From the NCBI GenBank assembly GCA_900555045.1, contig USJW01000032.1, positions 1-42,698 on the forward strand: a stretch of DNA of 42,698 nt. Reading direction: 5' to 3'. The DNA is from an uncultured Clostridium sp. GTDB taxonomy: Bacteria > Bacillota > Clostridia > Lachnospirales > Lachnospiraceae. Each line of letters opens with the position of its first letter. Position 1 is the first letter of the stretch. Made by a program: the position numbers and the translations under genes. Positions 32,416 through 41,726 of this stretch are shown one piece after another. The notes under the pieces are model-generated. The model was not told the DNA's origin and did no database searches. It was given only the letters and a program-made list of their open reading frames with translations.

Positions 32416-33021
32416 TTATTCCCCCTTCTCTTCCGTGTTTTCTGATAAAATGTCTATAAGACTTAACATTTTCGAGCTCATTGATACTGCCACGCCATGC
32501 AGTGCACATTTCTCCGCCATTTGCTTCCGCATTTTTTCTATCGTATCAATGTCCATATTCAGTGAACAACAACGATTCATTAATTCTTCAACATCAATCT
32601 TTTTGATATTGGCCGCTTTCTTCAATTCCCTTTCATAAATTTGGGTCCAATTTTCATACCTTCTCCTATAATAAACCCAAGCATAGAAATTTTTTGGATT
32701 TGTCGTATCTGGTGATTCTGCATGGCAATTAGGGCACAGTAAAAATAAATTAGATGGCGCGTCTTCCCCGCCTTTTGAGTGTGCAAGTATATGCGCTCTA
32801 TTCAGTAAATGATCGCGATTCCACAACGTTTCGATTTTTTCTGTATCGGCCGTCTTGTATGGAAGGATGCCGCAAGCCCAGCAGCCTATTCCATCTGAGA
32901 ACTCAACGATTTTTACGGCTTCATCCTCATCTGTACACTCCCTCCACAACTTCACCTCAAAATCCTTTGTTATTGCTTTATCCTTCCAGTAATTGTAGAT
33001 CTCATATTTTTTTATCTTCAT
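32416..33021 (-). CDS. HNH endonuclease encoded at the end of the Wadjet operon
   Basis: Predicted 201-residue protein with a zinc-bound HNH nuclease domain. The structural cysteines are Cys47/Cys50 (CWACG) and Cys96/Cys99 (CPNC); the catalytic set is His77 (NRAHILAHSKGG), Asn91 (PSNLFLL) and His100. The N-terminal 45 residues and the helical C-terminal ~80 residues match nothing I recognise. The ATG at 33021 has GGAG just upstream and overlaps the end of jetD by 20 bases, so it is translationally coupled to the Wadjet genes. It may be a second nuclease of this system or separate cargo. It is AT-richer than the chromosome left of 31 kb. Confidence 0.87.
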   Translation of the reverse strand: MKIKKYEIYNYWKDKAITKDFEVKLWRECTDEDEAVKIVEFSDGIGCWACGILPYKTADTEKIETLWNRDHLLNRAHILAHSKGGEDAPSNLFLLCPNCHAESPDTTNPKNFYAWVYYRRRYENWTQIYERELKKAANIKKIDVEELMNRCCSLNMDIDTIEKMRKQMAEKCALHGVAVSMSSKMLSLIDILSENTEEKGE

Positions 33022-34267
33022 TCCAATCTCCAACTCGGTCCCCGAACAAAGTCCCCTCATTCTCATAATAACTGATAATCTCCTGCTCCAGTTTCACATT
33101 ATGAGCTAACATATATGCCGCAGCCTCCGCGTAAGCTGCTTTTCCAGCCAGAGATTCCAACCGCCCCCGATCACGCTCGCTCAGCGGTTGAAGGCAGCTG
33201 TGAAACCGCTCATCCTTCAGCTCTGTCGTGGACATTCGATAGAGATCAAAAGGAATCCCTGTCACCCGGCACAGATTTTCATGAATATAAAAGCCGCCTG
33301 CGTCTAAATCGCCAAAATGCCGGTATTGTACCTTCGGGTTATCCTGGTACACCTTCTTTAAAAAATCCCTCTGGAACCGGGTCGCATAGCCCCCAAGATA
33401 AAAAAAGCTTACCTCCGGATTCTGGCAGCGGTAATACGATGTCTTATTTTCCACTGTCCGCAATTCCGGCGTGTGAACCACCACCTGTTCAAGCGCTTTT
33501 AAGTCCTCCGTGAAAAACTCAATGCCATCCGTCAGAGCTCCCAATTCCAGCAACCTTCCCCCAATCTTCAGCGTGATGTCCCCCTTCAAGCAAATCTTCT
33601 GCTTCTCCGGAATGATGTAATATTTACCTAGGATTTCATCCGGCAGCTCGCCCTCTTCACAGGGCATCTCCTCATATGCGCGCAGCAGGAGGCACACGCT
33701 TTCTAATGTGTTCTCTTCAAAATACTTCGAAGAACCATAGATTAGCATAGAGGCCTCTCTCACATAAAGCGGAACCCGGTTTCGTTCAATAAACGTAAGT
33801 GCCTTAAGTATCTCCTCCGTCTGAAGATAATTCTTTGGAATCTTATTTTGAGCCAGTGCCCCCTTAAGCTTTTGGCATTCCCGGTCCGCCGCCGGTGAGA
33901 TTCCGTTGTATCGGGCTATTATCTGTTCCACATGCTGCTTTTTCCTGTGTTTGGATTCATACCCGCAAGCTGACTCCAGATAAGCCTCAATCTCATCGAC
34001 CTTCTCATCCATCAGGTAAATTTTTGCGATCTCACTGCTGAAACCATTTTTCTCAAATGTCACATACCCTTCCTGGTGGCACTCCTGCGCCGCCTGGTTG
34101 ATTTTCTCGATCTGTTCCACATCTCCGTCATTTCTACTGTACTTTTTATACAGCTCAGACGGCGAGATGCTGGTACGCCGGCGAATCACATTGGTTCCGC
34201 TGTCTTTCTTACTGTTCCTGTATTTTTCCACCAACAGAATCAACATTTTCTCTTTATACCCTGCCAT
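33002..34267 (-). CDS. jetD: Wadjet system nuclease subunit JetD (Toprim/topoisomerase VI A-like)
   Basis: Predicted 421-residue subunit that cleaves DNA once the SMC complex has engaged a small circular molecule. The C-terminal half holds the Toprim-like metal motif YRHFGDLDAGGFYIHENL (Asp320-x-Asp322) preceded by FFYLGGYATRFQRDFL. The N-terminal part is a winged-helix/arm region of the DUF3322 sort. The ATG at 34267 overlaps the jetC end by 14 bases, whereas the longer frame to 34360 would lie deep inside jetC. It is the fourth gene of jetABCD. Wadjet protects against plasmids by recognising their small circular topology. Confidence 0.9.
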   Translation of the reverse strand: MAGYKEKMLILLVEKYRNSKKDSGTNVIRRRTSISPSELYKKYSRNDGDVEQIEKINQAAQECHQEGYVTFEKNGFSSEIAKIYLMDEKVDEIEAYLESACGYESKHRKKQHVEQIIARYNGISPAADRECQKLKGALAQNKIPKNYLQTEEILKALTFIERNRVPLYVREASMLIYGSSKYFEENTLESVCLLLRAYEEMPCEEGELPDEILGKYYIIPEKQKICLKGDITLKIGGRLLELGALTDGIEFFTEDLKALEQVVVHTPELRTVENKTSYYRCQNPEVSFFYLGGYATRFQRDFLKKVYQDNPKVQYRHFGDLDAGGFYIHENLCRVTGIPFDLYRMSTTELKDERFHSCLQPLSERDRGRLESLAGKAAYAEAAAYMLAHNVKLEQEIISYYENEGTLFGDRVGDWNEDKKI

Positions 34268-37200
34268 AGGCCTTCTCCTCATGAAACTGAACAATCCCCA
34301 GCTGCATGCTGTCCGTGCGCACGCGCAGCACCGGCAGTAAAACTTCACACTCATTTCCAATGGTTTCCGTCTTATCTGGCGAACAGAAGATCACCTGCAT
34401 TTCCTGTTTTCTCATAAAATTCAGCATCAGCTTCACATTGCCTGGGTCCATCTTGGCAAACGGCTCATCAATAAACACCAGTCTGGTGGAATTGACCCGC
34501 TGATTATAAATCAAAAGCAGCGCCGAGGACAGAATCAGCAGATAGGGAATTTGCACCTCCGCGCCAGAGTTAAATCCCGTCTGGCGCGACAGTTTCGCAC
34601 GATCCAGGATCTGATTGCTAACCAGGATTTCGTAGGTCATGTAATTCCGGTAATCGGCAAAACGGGCGATGGTTTCCTCACTGTTTTTCTCGATAATCCG
34701 GTTAATAATCTGTCTGAGCTCCTTCTCCAGCTGCTCTCCCTCTTCGTCTGAAAACGAGGTAAATATACCAAAGGTCATCTGTCCATCCGAACTTCCCAAC
34801 TGTTCCCGCTCATCTAAATATCTGGCATACTCAATAATCTTGGCGTACTCCGTGCCATCCTTCACATAATGAACATCAAACTGATATTTGGCCGAAAAAT
34901 CCAGCTTCGCTAACTCCCCATTGATCTGTTTTAGATCCTCCCGGGCCTTCTCGCAATATTTTCGGATATTTAGAACAAACTCGTTCTTAAAAATATCCTC
35001 ATAGCGTCTGGTCTGCGTTTCCAGTTCCTGGCGGATTTCCTGCAGGTTATCCATCCAGATCCGCTCTTTTCTGTCCGCGTAAAGTTCCCTTCCTTCCATT
35101 CCCACCGGTAGACCGCTGTCTGTGTGCTTGCTGTTGTAGGCAGTCTGAAGCGAAATAAGCTCCTTTTTGTGCTGTTCTATGCTTCTGGTGATACGCCCGC
35201 GGGTCTCCTGAGCCAGAAGTCCCCCCTGGGTACTGCCCGCCAGGAATTTCTCATAGGCCTCCACCGCCTTCTGAACTACGGTATAAGCGTTTATCTCATA
35301 CTCATGAAAGCGGGCTTCTTCCACCTCAAGCTCCGCCTTCTTTTGCTTGCCTTTTTCCACACACATCTGGATCTCCACCTCCAGACTGCTGCTTTCCTGG
35401 TCGAACTTCGCTCTGGTCTGCTTCATATGGCTCTGTTCATCTTGCAGCCGCTCTACTAGCTGGCTCAGTTCCATATATTCCCGATTATTCTTAAGCGCCT
35501 TCTCCAGGCGTTTCAGCTGCTTCTCGGAATCTGCGCATAGACCGGATACTTCCTGATACTTCGAAGGCGCCTCGTAAGCATATGGACGGAAAAAGGCTTT
35601 ATCTCCATTCAGTCGTTTTTTTCTGCGCTCCAATTCCTTGTGCTGTTCCAACAGCACCCGCTTCTCATCCCGAATGCGCCGAATCTCCTTCTCCGCGCGA
35701 ATCCGGTTCAATTCATAGATTCTCTGCCCAAGATAGTAGGAACCAATCCGCTCCAAACGCAGGAAATAGCTGTCCATGGCAACGGACACACGTCCCTCTT
35801 TGGAAATGGCATTTTCAAAATTGCGGACCTCCTGCAATTCTACCGCGTGCATCCGGCCCAGCTGAAAATCAAAATATTTCTTTGCCACTTCATTTTTGAT
35901 TTCCAGCATATGTACCACCGAATCCGCCTCCGGTGAAATATTTTTGCGCATCAGCAGCTTGGTGTTAAATAAATGGGCATACCTGTACTGGGAACGGTTT
36001 AAAACATCATCCGCAATATCATAATACTGCGGTTCCACCAGGATACTGTACCGGCGCGGGCCGAGGAATGCCTCGATAGCGTCCCGCCAGCTCTCATCCG
36101 ACAAGCTGATTACATACTCACAGGCAAACTGCGCCCGGCTGTCAATCTTTCTCTGTTCAAACTCCCGGTTGATCTCATCCCGCAGCCCCACATACTCCGG
36201 TATCCGGTCATATGCGTTCTTGTGCTTCCGGCAATCCTCAAGAATCTTCTCCTGAATATTCAGCTTCCGGTTGAGCTCCTCCACCGCCTGCTCCAGACGG
36301 TCGATCTCGCGGATCTTCTCATCATAAGCCCGCTCTACGATCTGCTTCAGCCCATCCACCGCGCATTCCTTCTCCGACGCAGAAAACTCTCTGCCACAAA
36401 GGGAAGCCAAAATATCCTTTTGCGCTACTTCCTCCCCTTCCTGCATCAAGCCATGAAGAATTTCGCTGACCTTTGTCTGGAAATCATCCAGTTCCCGGCA
36501 CTTGGACAGCCACTCGCTCTTTTCTTTTGTAAGTGCCGCCAGCCGTTTCCGTTCTTCTTCGATCATCCTTGCGCCATCCATCTGGCTTAAGCTGACTCTC
36601 GCCTGAACCAAGCGATTTTCCAACTCACTCAGGCGCTCATCCAAAATTTGAAGAGTATGGCTCACCTCTTCCTTCTTTTTCTCCGCCCGTTCCCTGTTCT
36701 GAATGAAACGCTCTATATCCGCCTGAATTCCCTTTTTCTTCTTGTAAACAATCTTAATATCATCTGACAGAAGCCGGTTTGTCTCGCTCTCAAAGGTATC
36801 GTACTCCCCCAAAATCTGGTTCAGTTCCTCAATCTCCTCCTGTACCACATGAAAGGTGCCATTCAGCCGTTCAATATTATTCTTTGCTTCAATCAGTTTG
36901 GTAAAGTCCACATTTCTCTCTTCCAGAACACTCTCCCGGATAAAGCGGTCGATCTTTGCCTCCGGATCATAAGACATAATGCCCCGGAGCTTGCGAAGAT
37001 ACGTCGGCATCTGGCTAAGTCCCAGCTTAAGACCCGTCATCTGCATAAACCGCGGAAGGCCCTGTTCCCGGTTTAACAGCATAAGCTTATATCGCTTCTG
37101 AAGCGCCATAGCACTGTACGGCATTGTGACACCATCCTGCTCATAGGTGTGGTCCATCTCATCCAGTGATTTTTTATCGACCACATACCGGTAAGTCTGG

Positions 37201-37562
37201 TAATTGCTGGAGGCGTTCGTCTCAATCACCACCCCGAGCAGAAAGGATTTCTCCTCCACCTGGTCAAAAAACTCCAGCACAATATGGCTGTATACATTTG
37301 GGACCTTCTCAGCCGGACGCATGTAGGTTCCCGCTGTCGCGTCCAGAAGCCCTCTCGTGTAGGAAGAAACCGTCCGGCTCCCCTTGCCCTCGGAAGATTT
37401 ATTAAATACCGTATCCCCATAAGCCGCGTATTTGATGGCATCCAGCATGGCTGACTTCCCATTGCCATTCTTTCCGGCAATCAGCGTAAAAAATCCAATG
37501 GGTGCCGTTATATTCGCAAAACCATACCAATTAATCAGGCGAACCTTCGTCAGCAAAATCAT
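34254..37562 (-). CDS. jetC: Wadjet SMC-like ATPase JetC (MukB/MksB-like)
   Basis: Predicted 1102-residue SMC-like motor. The Walker A motif GKNGNGKS is at residues 30-37. Long coiled coils occupy about 230-460 and 640-880 around a hinge-like region near 470-620. The C-terminal head has the signature-like SGAEVQIPYLLILSSALLL (from ~999) and Walker B LVFIDEPFAKMD (Asp1032-Glu1033). Length and layout fit JetC. Its ATG overlaps the jetB stop by four bases (ATGA). With JetA and JetB it forms a condensin-like complex that extrudes DNA loops and hands small circles to JetD. Confidence 0.95.
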   Translation of the reverse strand: MILLTKVRLINWYGFANITAPIGFFTLIAGKNGNGKSAMLDAIKYAAYGDTVFNKSSEGKGSRTVSSYTRGLLDATAGTYMRPAEKVPNVYSHIVLEFFDQVEEKSFLLGVVIETNASSNYQTYRYVVDKKSLDEMDHTYEQDGVTMPYSAMALQKRYKLMLLNREQGLPRFMQMTGLKLGLSQMPTYLRKLRGIMSYDPEAKIDRFIRESVLEERNVDFTKLIEAKNNIERLNGTFHVVQEEIEELNQILGEYDTFESETNRLLSDDIKIVYKKKKGIQADIERFIQNRERAEKKKEEVSHTLQILDERLSELENRLVQARVSLSQMDGARMIEEERKRLAALTKEKSEWLSKCRELDDFQTKVSEILHGLMQEGEEVAQKDILASLCGREFSASEKECAVDGLKQIVERAYDEKIREIDRLEQAVEELNRKLNIQEKILEDCRKHKNAYDRIPEYVGLRDEINREFEQRKIDSRAQFACEYVISLSDESWRDAIEAFLGPRRYSILVEPQYYDIADDVLNRSQYRYAHLFNTKLLMRKNISPEADSVVHMLEIKNEVAKKYFDFQLGRMHAVELQEVRNFENAISKEGRVSVAMDSYFLRLERIGSYYLGQRIYELNRIRAEKEIRRIRDEKRVLLEQHKELERRKKRLNGDKAFFRPYAYEAPSKYQEVSGLCADSEKQLKRLEKALKNNREYMELSQLVERLQDEQSHMKQTRAKFDQESSSLEVEIQMCVEKGKQKKAELEVEEARFHEYEINAYTVVQKAVEAYEKFLAGSTQGGLLAQETRGRITRSIEQHKKELISLQTAYNSKHTDSGLPVGMEGRELYADRKERIWMDNLQEIRQELETQTRRYEDIFKNEFVLNIRKYCEKAREDLKQINGELAKLDFSAKYQFDVHYVKDGTEYAKIIEYARYLDEREQLGSSDGQMTFGIFTSFSDEEGEQLEKELRQIINRIIEKNSEETIARFADYRNYMTYEILVSNQILDRAKLSRQTGFNSGAEVQIPYLLILSSALLLIYNQRVNSTRLVFIDEPFAKMDPGNVKLMLNFMRKQEMQVIFCSPDKTETIGNECEVLLPVLRVRTDSMQLGIVQFHEEKAYGRV

Positions 37563-38206
37563 TCTTCTTCCTCCTCAAAATCCTCCGGCTCCGCCTGCAG
37601 CTGCCCATCTGATTCCACATCTGCCTCTTCTTTCAGGTATTCACCCGCAACCGCCTTGAACTGAGGAATATCCCATCCAAACTGAAGTGACGGATATAGT
37701 TGGATCTTCATATCCTCTCCGTCCTCATCCTCAGCGTAATTGATCAAGCTATACTTTTTAAACAGCTTAAACGCGGCGTTCAATTCCGTCCGGACAACAA
37801 CAACCCCATAATCACGGATTTTATCAATCAAATCTCCCTTGGCAACAAAATTCCCCTCACTGTAACCCAGGTTTTCCAGGTATACCTTCCAGAGAACCAA
37901 AAGCAGGTGATACTGCAGGTTGGTAAACGTCACCACATTCGCCCGTTTAAGTCCAACCGTCTCCGCATCCTCCTCGCTGGCGGTCAGCATTGCCACACCG
38001 GTCTTGTCGTCCACCAGGAGATCAAAACCGATCATACGAAGATATTCAGAGATGTCCTGCCGGTTGGATTCCCGGGATACGAACGCATACAGCTTATCCT
38101 CCCTGTCCCTGAGAATAAAGGTAGACTCCAACAATTTCCGGACACTTCTCTTAAACAGAGTCATGTTTTCCTCTTTAACCGTTATATGAAGACTGATATC
38201 ACTCAT
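37559..38206 (-). CDS. jetB: Wadjet accessory (KITE-like) subunit JetB
   Basis: Predicted 215-residue MukE/MksE-like protein of two winged-helix domains. Characteristic segments are FKRSVRKLLESTFILRDRED, FTNLQYHLLLVLWKVYLENL and AAFKLFKKYSLINYAED. The last 30 residues are an acidic tail (many Glu). The gene overlaps jetA by 8 bases and jetC by 4 bases, consistent with a stoichiometric complex. Identification rests on size, the winged-helix text and position between JetA- and JetC-like genes. Confidence 0.9.
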   Translation of the reverse strand: MSDISLHITVKEENMTLFKRSVRKLLESTFILRDREDKLYAFVSRESNRQDISEYLRMIGFDLLVDDKTGVAMLTASEEDAETVGLKRANVVTFTNLQYHLLLVLWKVYLENLGYSEGNFVAKGDLIDKIRDYGVVVVRTELNAAFKLFKKYSLINYAEDEDGEDMKIQLYPSLQFGWDIPQFKAVAGEYLKEEADVESDGQLQAEPEDFEEEEE

Positions 38207-39614
38207 TTTTCTTCCTCTTTATCTTAATCCGGCTGATCGCCGCAACTTCTGTTTCCACCATTCCTTCTTCGAAAGCCACGTCATAAGGAAATCCCACGGA
38301 GCCAGAATAAATGATGCTCGCCGCAATCATCATGGCGTCCTCCCGCGACCGGACTCCCCATTCCTCCACTGATACCTCTCCCTTATCGGGGACCTTCTCA
38401 TCCAGATAATCCTTCACATGATCCATACTGTACCGGTCCGGTATCGCTGTCAGCAGTTCATCTGTCAAGCGTTTTTTCTCATCCATCGACAGCTCATCTG
38501 AGGGGATCCCTGCATTTTTCGTATTCGGGTTTGCCTTTTTACGCCGTTCAAAGGATTTCCGGCCAATATAGCCTACATGCATCAGGCGCTGGCTTTGGGC
38601 AATCTGCCGGATCGCAGAATCCCGTTCCTCCTCGTTCAACCCCTTTAAAAGCAGCAGAAAGCGATTCAGCAAGCTTTCCAGATTCGTGCCATTACTTAGA
38701 ACCATCATCATGCGAACCGAATACAGATTATAATAAGTATTGATTTTCTTATCAATATACCCCATCTCCTGGTCATATTCCAGGCTAATAAAGCTGTCCA
38801 GCTCCGCAAACTGACGGTTAATTTTCTCCTTTGCCAGAAACTCATCTACATTCTTAAGTTTCATATATTCCTTCACCATCTGGTCATACAGTTCAGACTC
38901 CCGCAATTTTCGGAGCAGCCGTTCAATACTGGCAATATAGGACGGAATCAGGCCGCTTTTCTTCACAAAAAAATAATCATTAAAGAACCGTTTCAGCAAC
39001 TCATCTTTGAGCAAAAACTGTCCCAGACTATTGGCGTCCGACATTTTCGTCACCGCACGCATGATCTCCTGTACACTGTCCTTCAAAATCAGCAGTTCGT
39101 TCTTCAGATCGCATTCATTTTCAATCAGGGGAAGCAGAATATTGGAGTACGGCCGAATCGCACGGGCGCTGTCCTTTCCAAAAGATGACTTTAGTATTTC
39201 ATAAATCGAAAAAATATGATTGGTAATCGCACTGTTAGAATCCATGTCGAAAATCTTGTGTATCGCATCCACCAACTTCCGGCAATAGGCCGATACAGAA
39301 GCAATATTATCCCCGCTGCGCCCGATTTCCTGAGGCGTAATCCACCCACATGCACGAAAATACCGGAGAATCGAGGCAGCATTCTCCTGGGGCGTCCGCC
39401 CACTGCTGACCTCATCTCCGATATTCTCGGTCTCAATCGAATACAGACAGTTCTGCAGATAAAGAATCAGACAATTTCTGGCATCCGTCTCATACAGCAC
39501 CGGGATCTCTTTCGACTTCTCGATCAGCAGACTGATACACTCAAAATAAATCTCCCGGTTCCGACAACAAAACGGATTAAAAAATTTGTCATTGACACTT
39601 TCAAAGAACGGCAT
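38199..39614 (-). CDS. jetA: Wadjet kleisin-like subunit JetA (MukF/MksF-like)
   Basis: Predicted 471-residue kleisin. The N terminus FESVNDKFFNPFCCRNREIYFECISLLIEK matches JetA proteins (conserved F-x-S-x-x-D-K-F-F and N-R-E-I-Y segments), the middle is helical, and the C-terminal winged-helix region ends with a Lys/Arg-rich tail. The ATG at 39614 is chosen over a TTG at 39656 because that TTG falls on the promoter's -10 element and the family alignment starts at MPFFES. AGGGG lies twelve bases upstream. It is the first gene of the jetABCD-HNH operon. Length suggests a type I-like Wadjet, though I cannot confirm the type. Confidence 0.9.
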   Translation of the reverse strand: MPFFESVNDKFFNPFCCRNREIYFECISLLIEKSKEIPVLYETDARNCLILYLQNCLYSIETENIGDEVSSGRTPQENAASILRYFRACGWITPQEIGRSGDNIASVSAYCRKLVDAIHKIFDMDSNSAITNHIFSIYEILKSSFGKDSARAIRPYSNILLPLIENECDLKNELLILKDSVQEIMRAVTKMSDANSLGQFLLKDELLKRFFNDYFFVKKSGLIPSYIASIERLLRKLRESELYDQMVKEYMKLKNVDEFLAKEKINRQFAELDSFISLEYDQEMGYIDKKINTYYNLYSVRMMMVLSNGTNLESLLNRFLLLLKGLNEEERDSAIRQIAQSQRLMHVGYIGRKSFERRKKANPNTKNAGIPSDELSMDEKKRLTDELLTAIPDRYSMDHVKDYLDEKVPDKGEVSVEEWGVRSREDAMMIAASIIYSGSVGFPYDVAFEEGMVETEVAAISRIKIKRKKNE

Positions 39615-39655
39615 GTTTTTATCTACCCCTATCGTTTTCTTTTGCGTTGGTTTCA

Positions 39656-39664
39656 ATTATACCA
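39656..39664 (-). promoter_or_regulatory. Extended -10 promoter of the Wadjet operon
   Basis: On the minus strand TGGTATAAT gives an extended -10 with consensus hexamer (39661-39656), about 42 bases before the jetA ATG. No good -35 is present, which is normal for extended -10 promoters. The 464-residue-frame gene upstream ends only 34 bases before it, so read-through could add to expression. Confidence 0.6.
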
Positions 39665-39694
39665 TAAATTGGGGCCTTTGAGGGAATTTTGTGC

Positions 39695-41017
39695 TCACTG
39701 AAACGGTAATTCTTCCTCAAACAGCGATAGTTGGTGATATCCATTTTTTCTGATGTGTTCCTCATATTCTCCCCAGGTATATCCCTTCAATACAGCAGAC
39801 GGAAACTCATTACGGAATTCACGAAATATCTTCCTCATAGACTTCGTTAAAGAAATATTGTTTTCTTCCAATGCATCATGGATCCATTCAAAATATTCTT
39901 GTTCTGTATATCCCATGGCAACACATTTTATCAATTGCTCCATAAACGCTTGGGTATCTTCCGGACTCCATCTTCTCTCCCAAAGCAAGTAGCTATATGT
40001 TTTTCCATAAACCGGGCAGGCCCCTCTCCAGTCCTCTGACAGCAAAATATCCTCCGCCTTCTGATCCAAGGTACAGTAGCACTTTACAGGATATTTCTCC
40101 CTCCCTTGCAAAATCTCCTCTGCGATTTCATTGCAATAAGAGCTCATGTAAACTTTCCCATCCGATGCGGTCATGCAATTCCAAAACTTCCAATGATTAA
40201 GCTTTTCCGTTATGTCTTCAAACAATTCCTTAGAACAGTCAGGAATAAATTCATGAAGCGTATTCGTTTCAACCACTCCATAAATCCCTGTCAATGCCAA
40301 TAACATGCGTTCAAAATCATACCGTTTCTGTAGATTCTCACAAATCCCATACTCCTTATAATCAACTTTTCCTCGCTTAACCTTCAGGTACAGATGTGTC
40401 TCACTCTCATCCACCTCAACCAGTCCGGCTTTCTGCAAACGGTCCAGTAATTCTATCTCCTTATCGCCAGCCATTGGTAAATCCTCTTTGACAAGAAGAA
40501 TCCAAAGCTTCTGAAGGATCGCCGGTATTGACATCAGCCTTTCTTTGACCACCGCATCTTCCTCGTCAATCAGAGTAATGACCAAATCATCCTCCCAATC
40601 GTCTTCCCAGTCGTCCTCCCAAGATGGATATTGACACAGCTGCCCCTGGCTCTGTATCAGCTTAGGCGGTATTTTCTGATCTGTCTCCTTGACTTCTATT
40701 ACAGTAATATAAAACATCCACTCGTCGCCAAAATCGTATAAATAAAGATATTTATTTCTTACAACCGGATTGACATCCTGCAGCCTAATCCGGTCCGCAT
40801 GTTTCCCTCGCTTTGCCATGGGATGATAGATTCCACTGGGATCATAATGCTTTCTGCTCAGACTGAACATATATAAATGATCTCTGTCAAATTCAAATGC
40901 GTCCAGAATTCCGTCGCTCAAATCTGCGAAGGTTTGAGTTCCGCAAAGCTCTAGGATTCGATAAACTTTCGGATTAAATGCTGACTCGATTTTTAATTGA
41001 TAGCAAAGATATGACAC
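39695..41017 (-). CDS. pRiA4b ORF-3-like domain protein
   Basis: Predicted 440-residue cytoplasmic protein whose N-terminal ~170 residues form a plasmid pRiA4b ORF-3-like domain (YQLKIESAFNPKVYRILEL, then FADLSDGILDAFEFD and LYLYDFGDEWMFYITV). The rest is a helical region I do not recognise. A short acidic tandem repeat (WEDD three times) is encoded near 40.6 kb. Start: GTG at 41017 with GAGGG seven bases upstream; the frame extends to an ATG at 41089 without support. It precedes the Wadjet operon on the same strand and has similar base composition, so it may belong to the same island. Its function is unknown. Confidence 0.75.
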   Translation of the reverse strand: MSYLCYQLKIESAFNPKVYRILELCGTQTFADLSDGILDAFEFDRDHLYMFSLSRKHYDPSGIYHPMAKRGKHADRIRLQDVNPVVRNKYLYLYDFGDEWMFYITVIEVKETDQKIPPKLIQSQGQLCQYPSWEDDWEDDWEDDLVITLIDEEDAVVKERLMSIPAILQKLWILLVKEDLPMAGDKEIELLDRLQKAGLVEVDESETHLYLKVKRGKVDYKEYGICENLQKRYDFERMLLALTGIYGVVETNTLHEFIPDCSKELFEDITEKLNHWKFWNCMTASDGKVYMSSYCNEIAEEILQGREKYPVKCYCTLDQKAEDILLSEDWRGACPVYGKTYSYLLWERRWSPEDTQAFMEQLIKCVAMGYTEQEYFEWIHDALEENNISLTKSMRKIFREFRNEFPSAVLKGYTWGEYEEHIRKNGYHQLSLFEEELPFQ

Positions 41018-41110
41018 TTTTTTCCCTCTTCTTTCATGCGTGTGCGATTTTTTATATGCCTCATGAATGTGTATCCCCCAATCTTCCAAGGGCCTCAGAG
41101 GAATTAAAGG

Positions 41111-41431
41111 TTACCGAAAACTTTCCTGTAAAAACTTTACAGTTTCCTTTAGTTCATCAGAAAATTCATCCAAATCATCAAAATCAATCACTTCACCCTG
41201 TAAAAGGCGAACCAGGTCAAACACCATATTACTTTTCTTAAGTTCTATGCATACCCCTGGCGTTTTTTTATCCTGTTTGATACGCTTTTCCATCTCCCAA
41301 AACTTTGTTGACGCATGCTCATCGCTGCTTAAATAAGTGATATAATCCTGAATGAGTCTTTCCATGTAATATTCCTGCCATCCAGCAACTTTTTCTCTGT
41401 AAAGTTTCCAATCACCTTTTGATGGTTCCAT
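41111..41431 (-). CDS. Small conserved-looking protein of unknown function
   Basis: Predicted 106-residue soluble protein. It is charged and helical, with aromatic residues near the start (DWKLYREKVAGWQEYYMERL) and the C-terminal motif DFDDLDEFSDELKETVKFLQ. GGGGAG lies seven bases before the ATG, supporting translation. It is 93 bases upstream of the pRiA4b-like gene on the same strand. It resembles short Clostridia proteins with no described role; I give no function. Confidence 0.65.
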   Translation of the reverse strand: MEPSKGDWKLYREKVAGWQEYYMERLIQDYITYLSSDEHASTKFWEMEKRIKQDKKTPGVCIELKKSNMVFDLVRLLQGEVIDFDDLDEFSDELKETVKFLQESFR

Positions 41432-41609
41432 AAAAGGTCTCCCCTCTGCTCTTTACTAATTCAGATTCCTGAAAAACGCAATTTAGCCTCAGTGGAACTG
41501 TTACTATTCCTGCCAAAATGGACCTTTGTCCTGCATTTAAACCGCGTTTATAATTCCATAATATCACAGATATACATATATTCCAAATTTGCAGTTAACA
41601 AAGATTGCG
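41432..41609. other. AT-rich intergenic part without a recognised gene
   Basis: The left part of the 480-base gap between the small unknown gene and the decayed ATP-binding gene holds the likely promoter region of the small gene and no coding frame. The right part contains the GH1 relic listed separately. Confidence 0.5.
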
Positions 41610-41726
41610 TCAGCAGCCCCATGCTCTCCAAAAGCTCCCGCTCCAGTCGTCCTGGCGGTCCACGTAGATGAAGCCGTACTGCTTTCTCACCTCCCCCGTG
41701 ATGGCGCTCACCAGGTCAATAGGTAA
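41610..41726 (-). pseudogene. C-terminal relic of a GH1-family 6-phospho-beta-glucosidase
   Basis: A minus-strand frame reads IDLVSAITGEVRKQYGFIYV followed by DRQDDWSGSFW and a stop at 41610. Intact GH1 6-phospho-beta-glucosidases end with a very similar C-I-D-L-V-S-x-x-T-G-E-M-x-K-R-Y-G-F-I-Y-V-D segment before a last Lys-rich helix. Only about 35 residues remain and the tail is out of register, so this is debris. GC is higher than in the surrounding DNA, consistent with a chromosomal origin. Confidence 0.65.

Noticed and set aside
34254..37562. JetC as an ordinary chromosome-segregation SMC or MukB
   Set aside because: The operon includes a JetD Toprim nuclease gene and MukF/MukE-like partners in Wadjet order, and sits in AT-rich island DNA.
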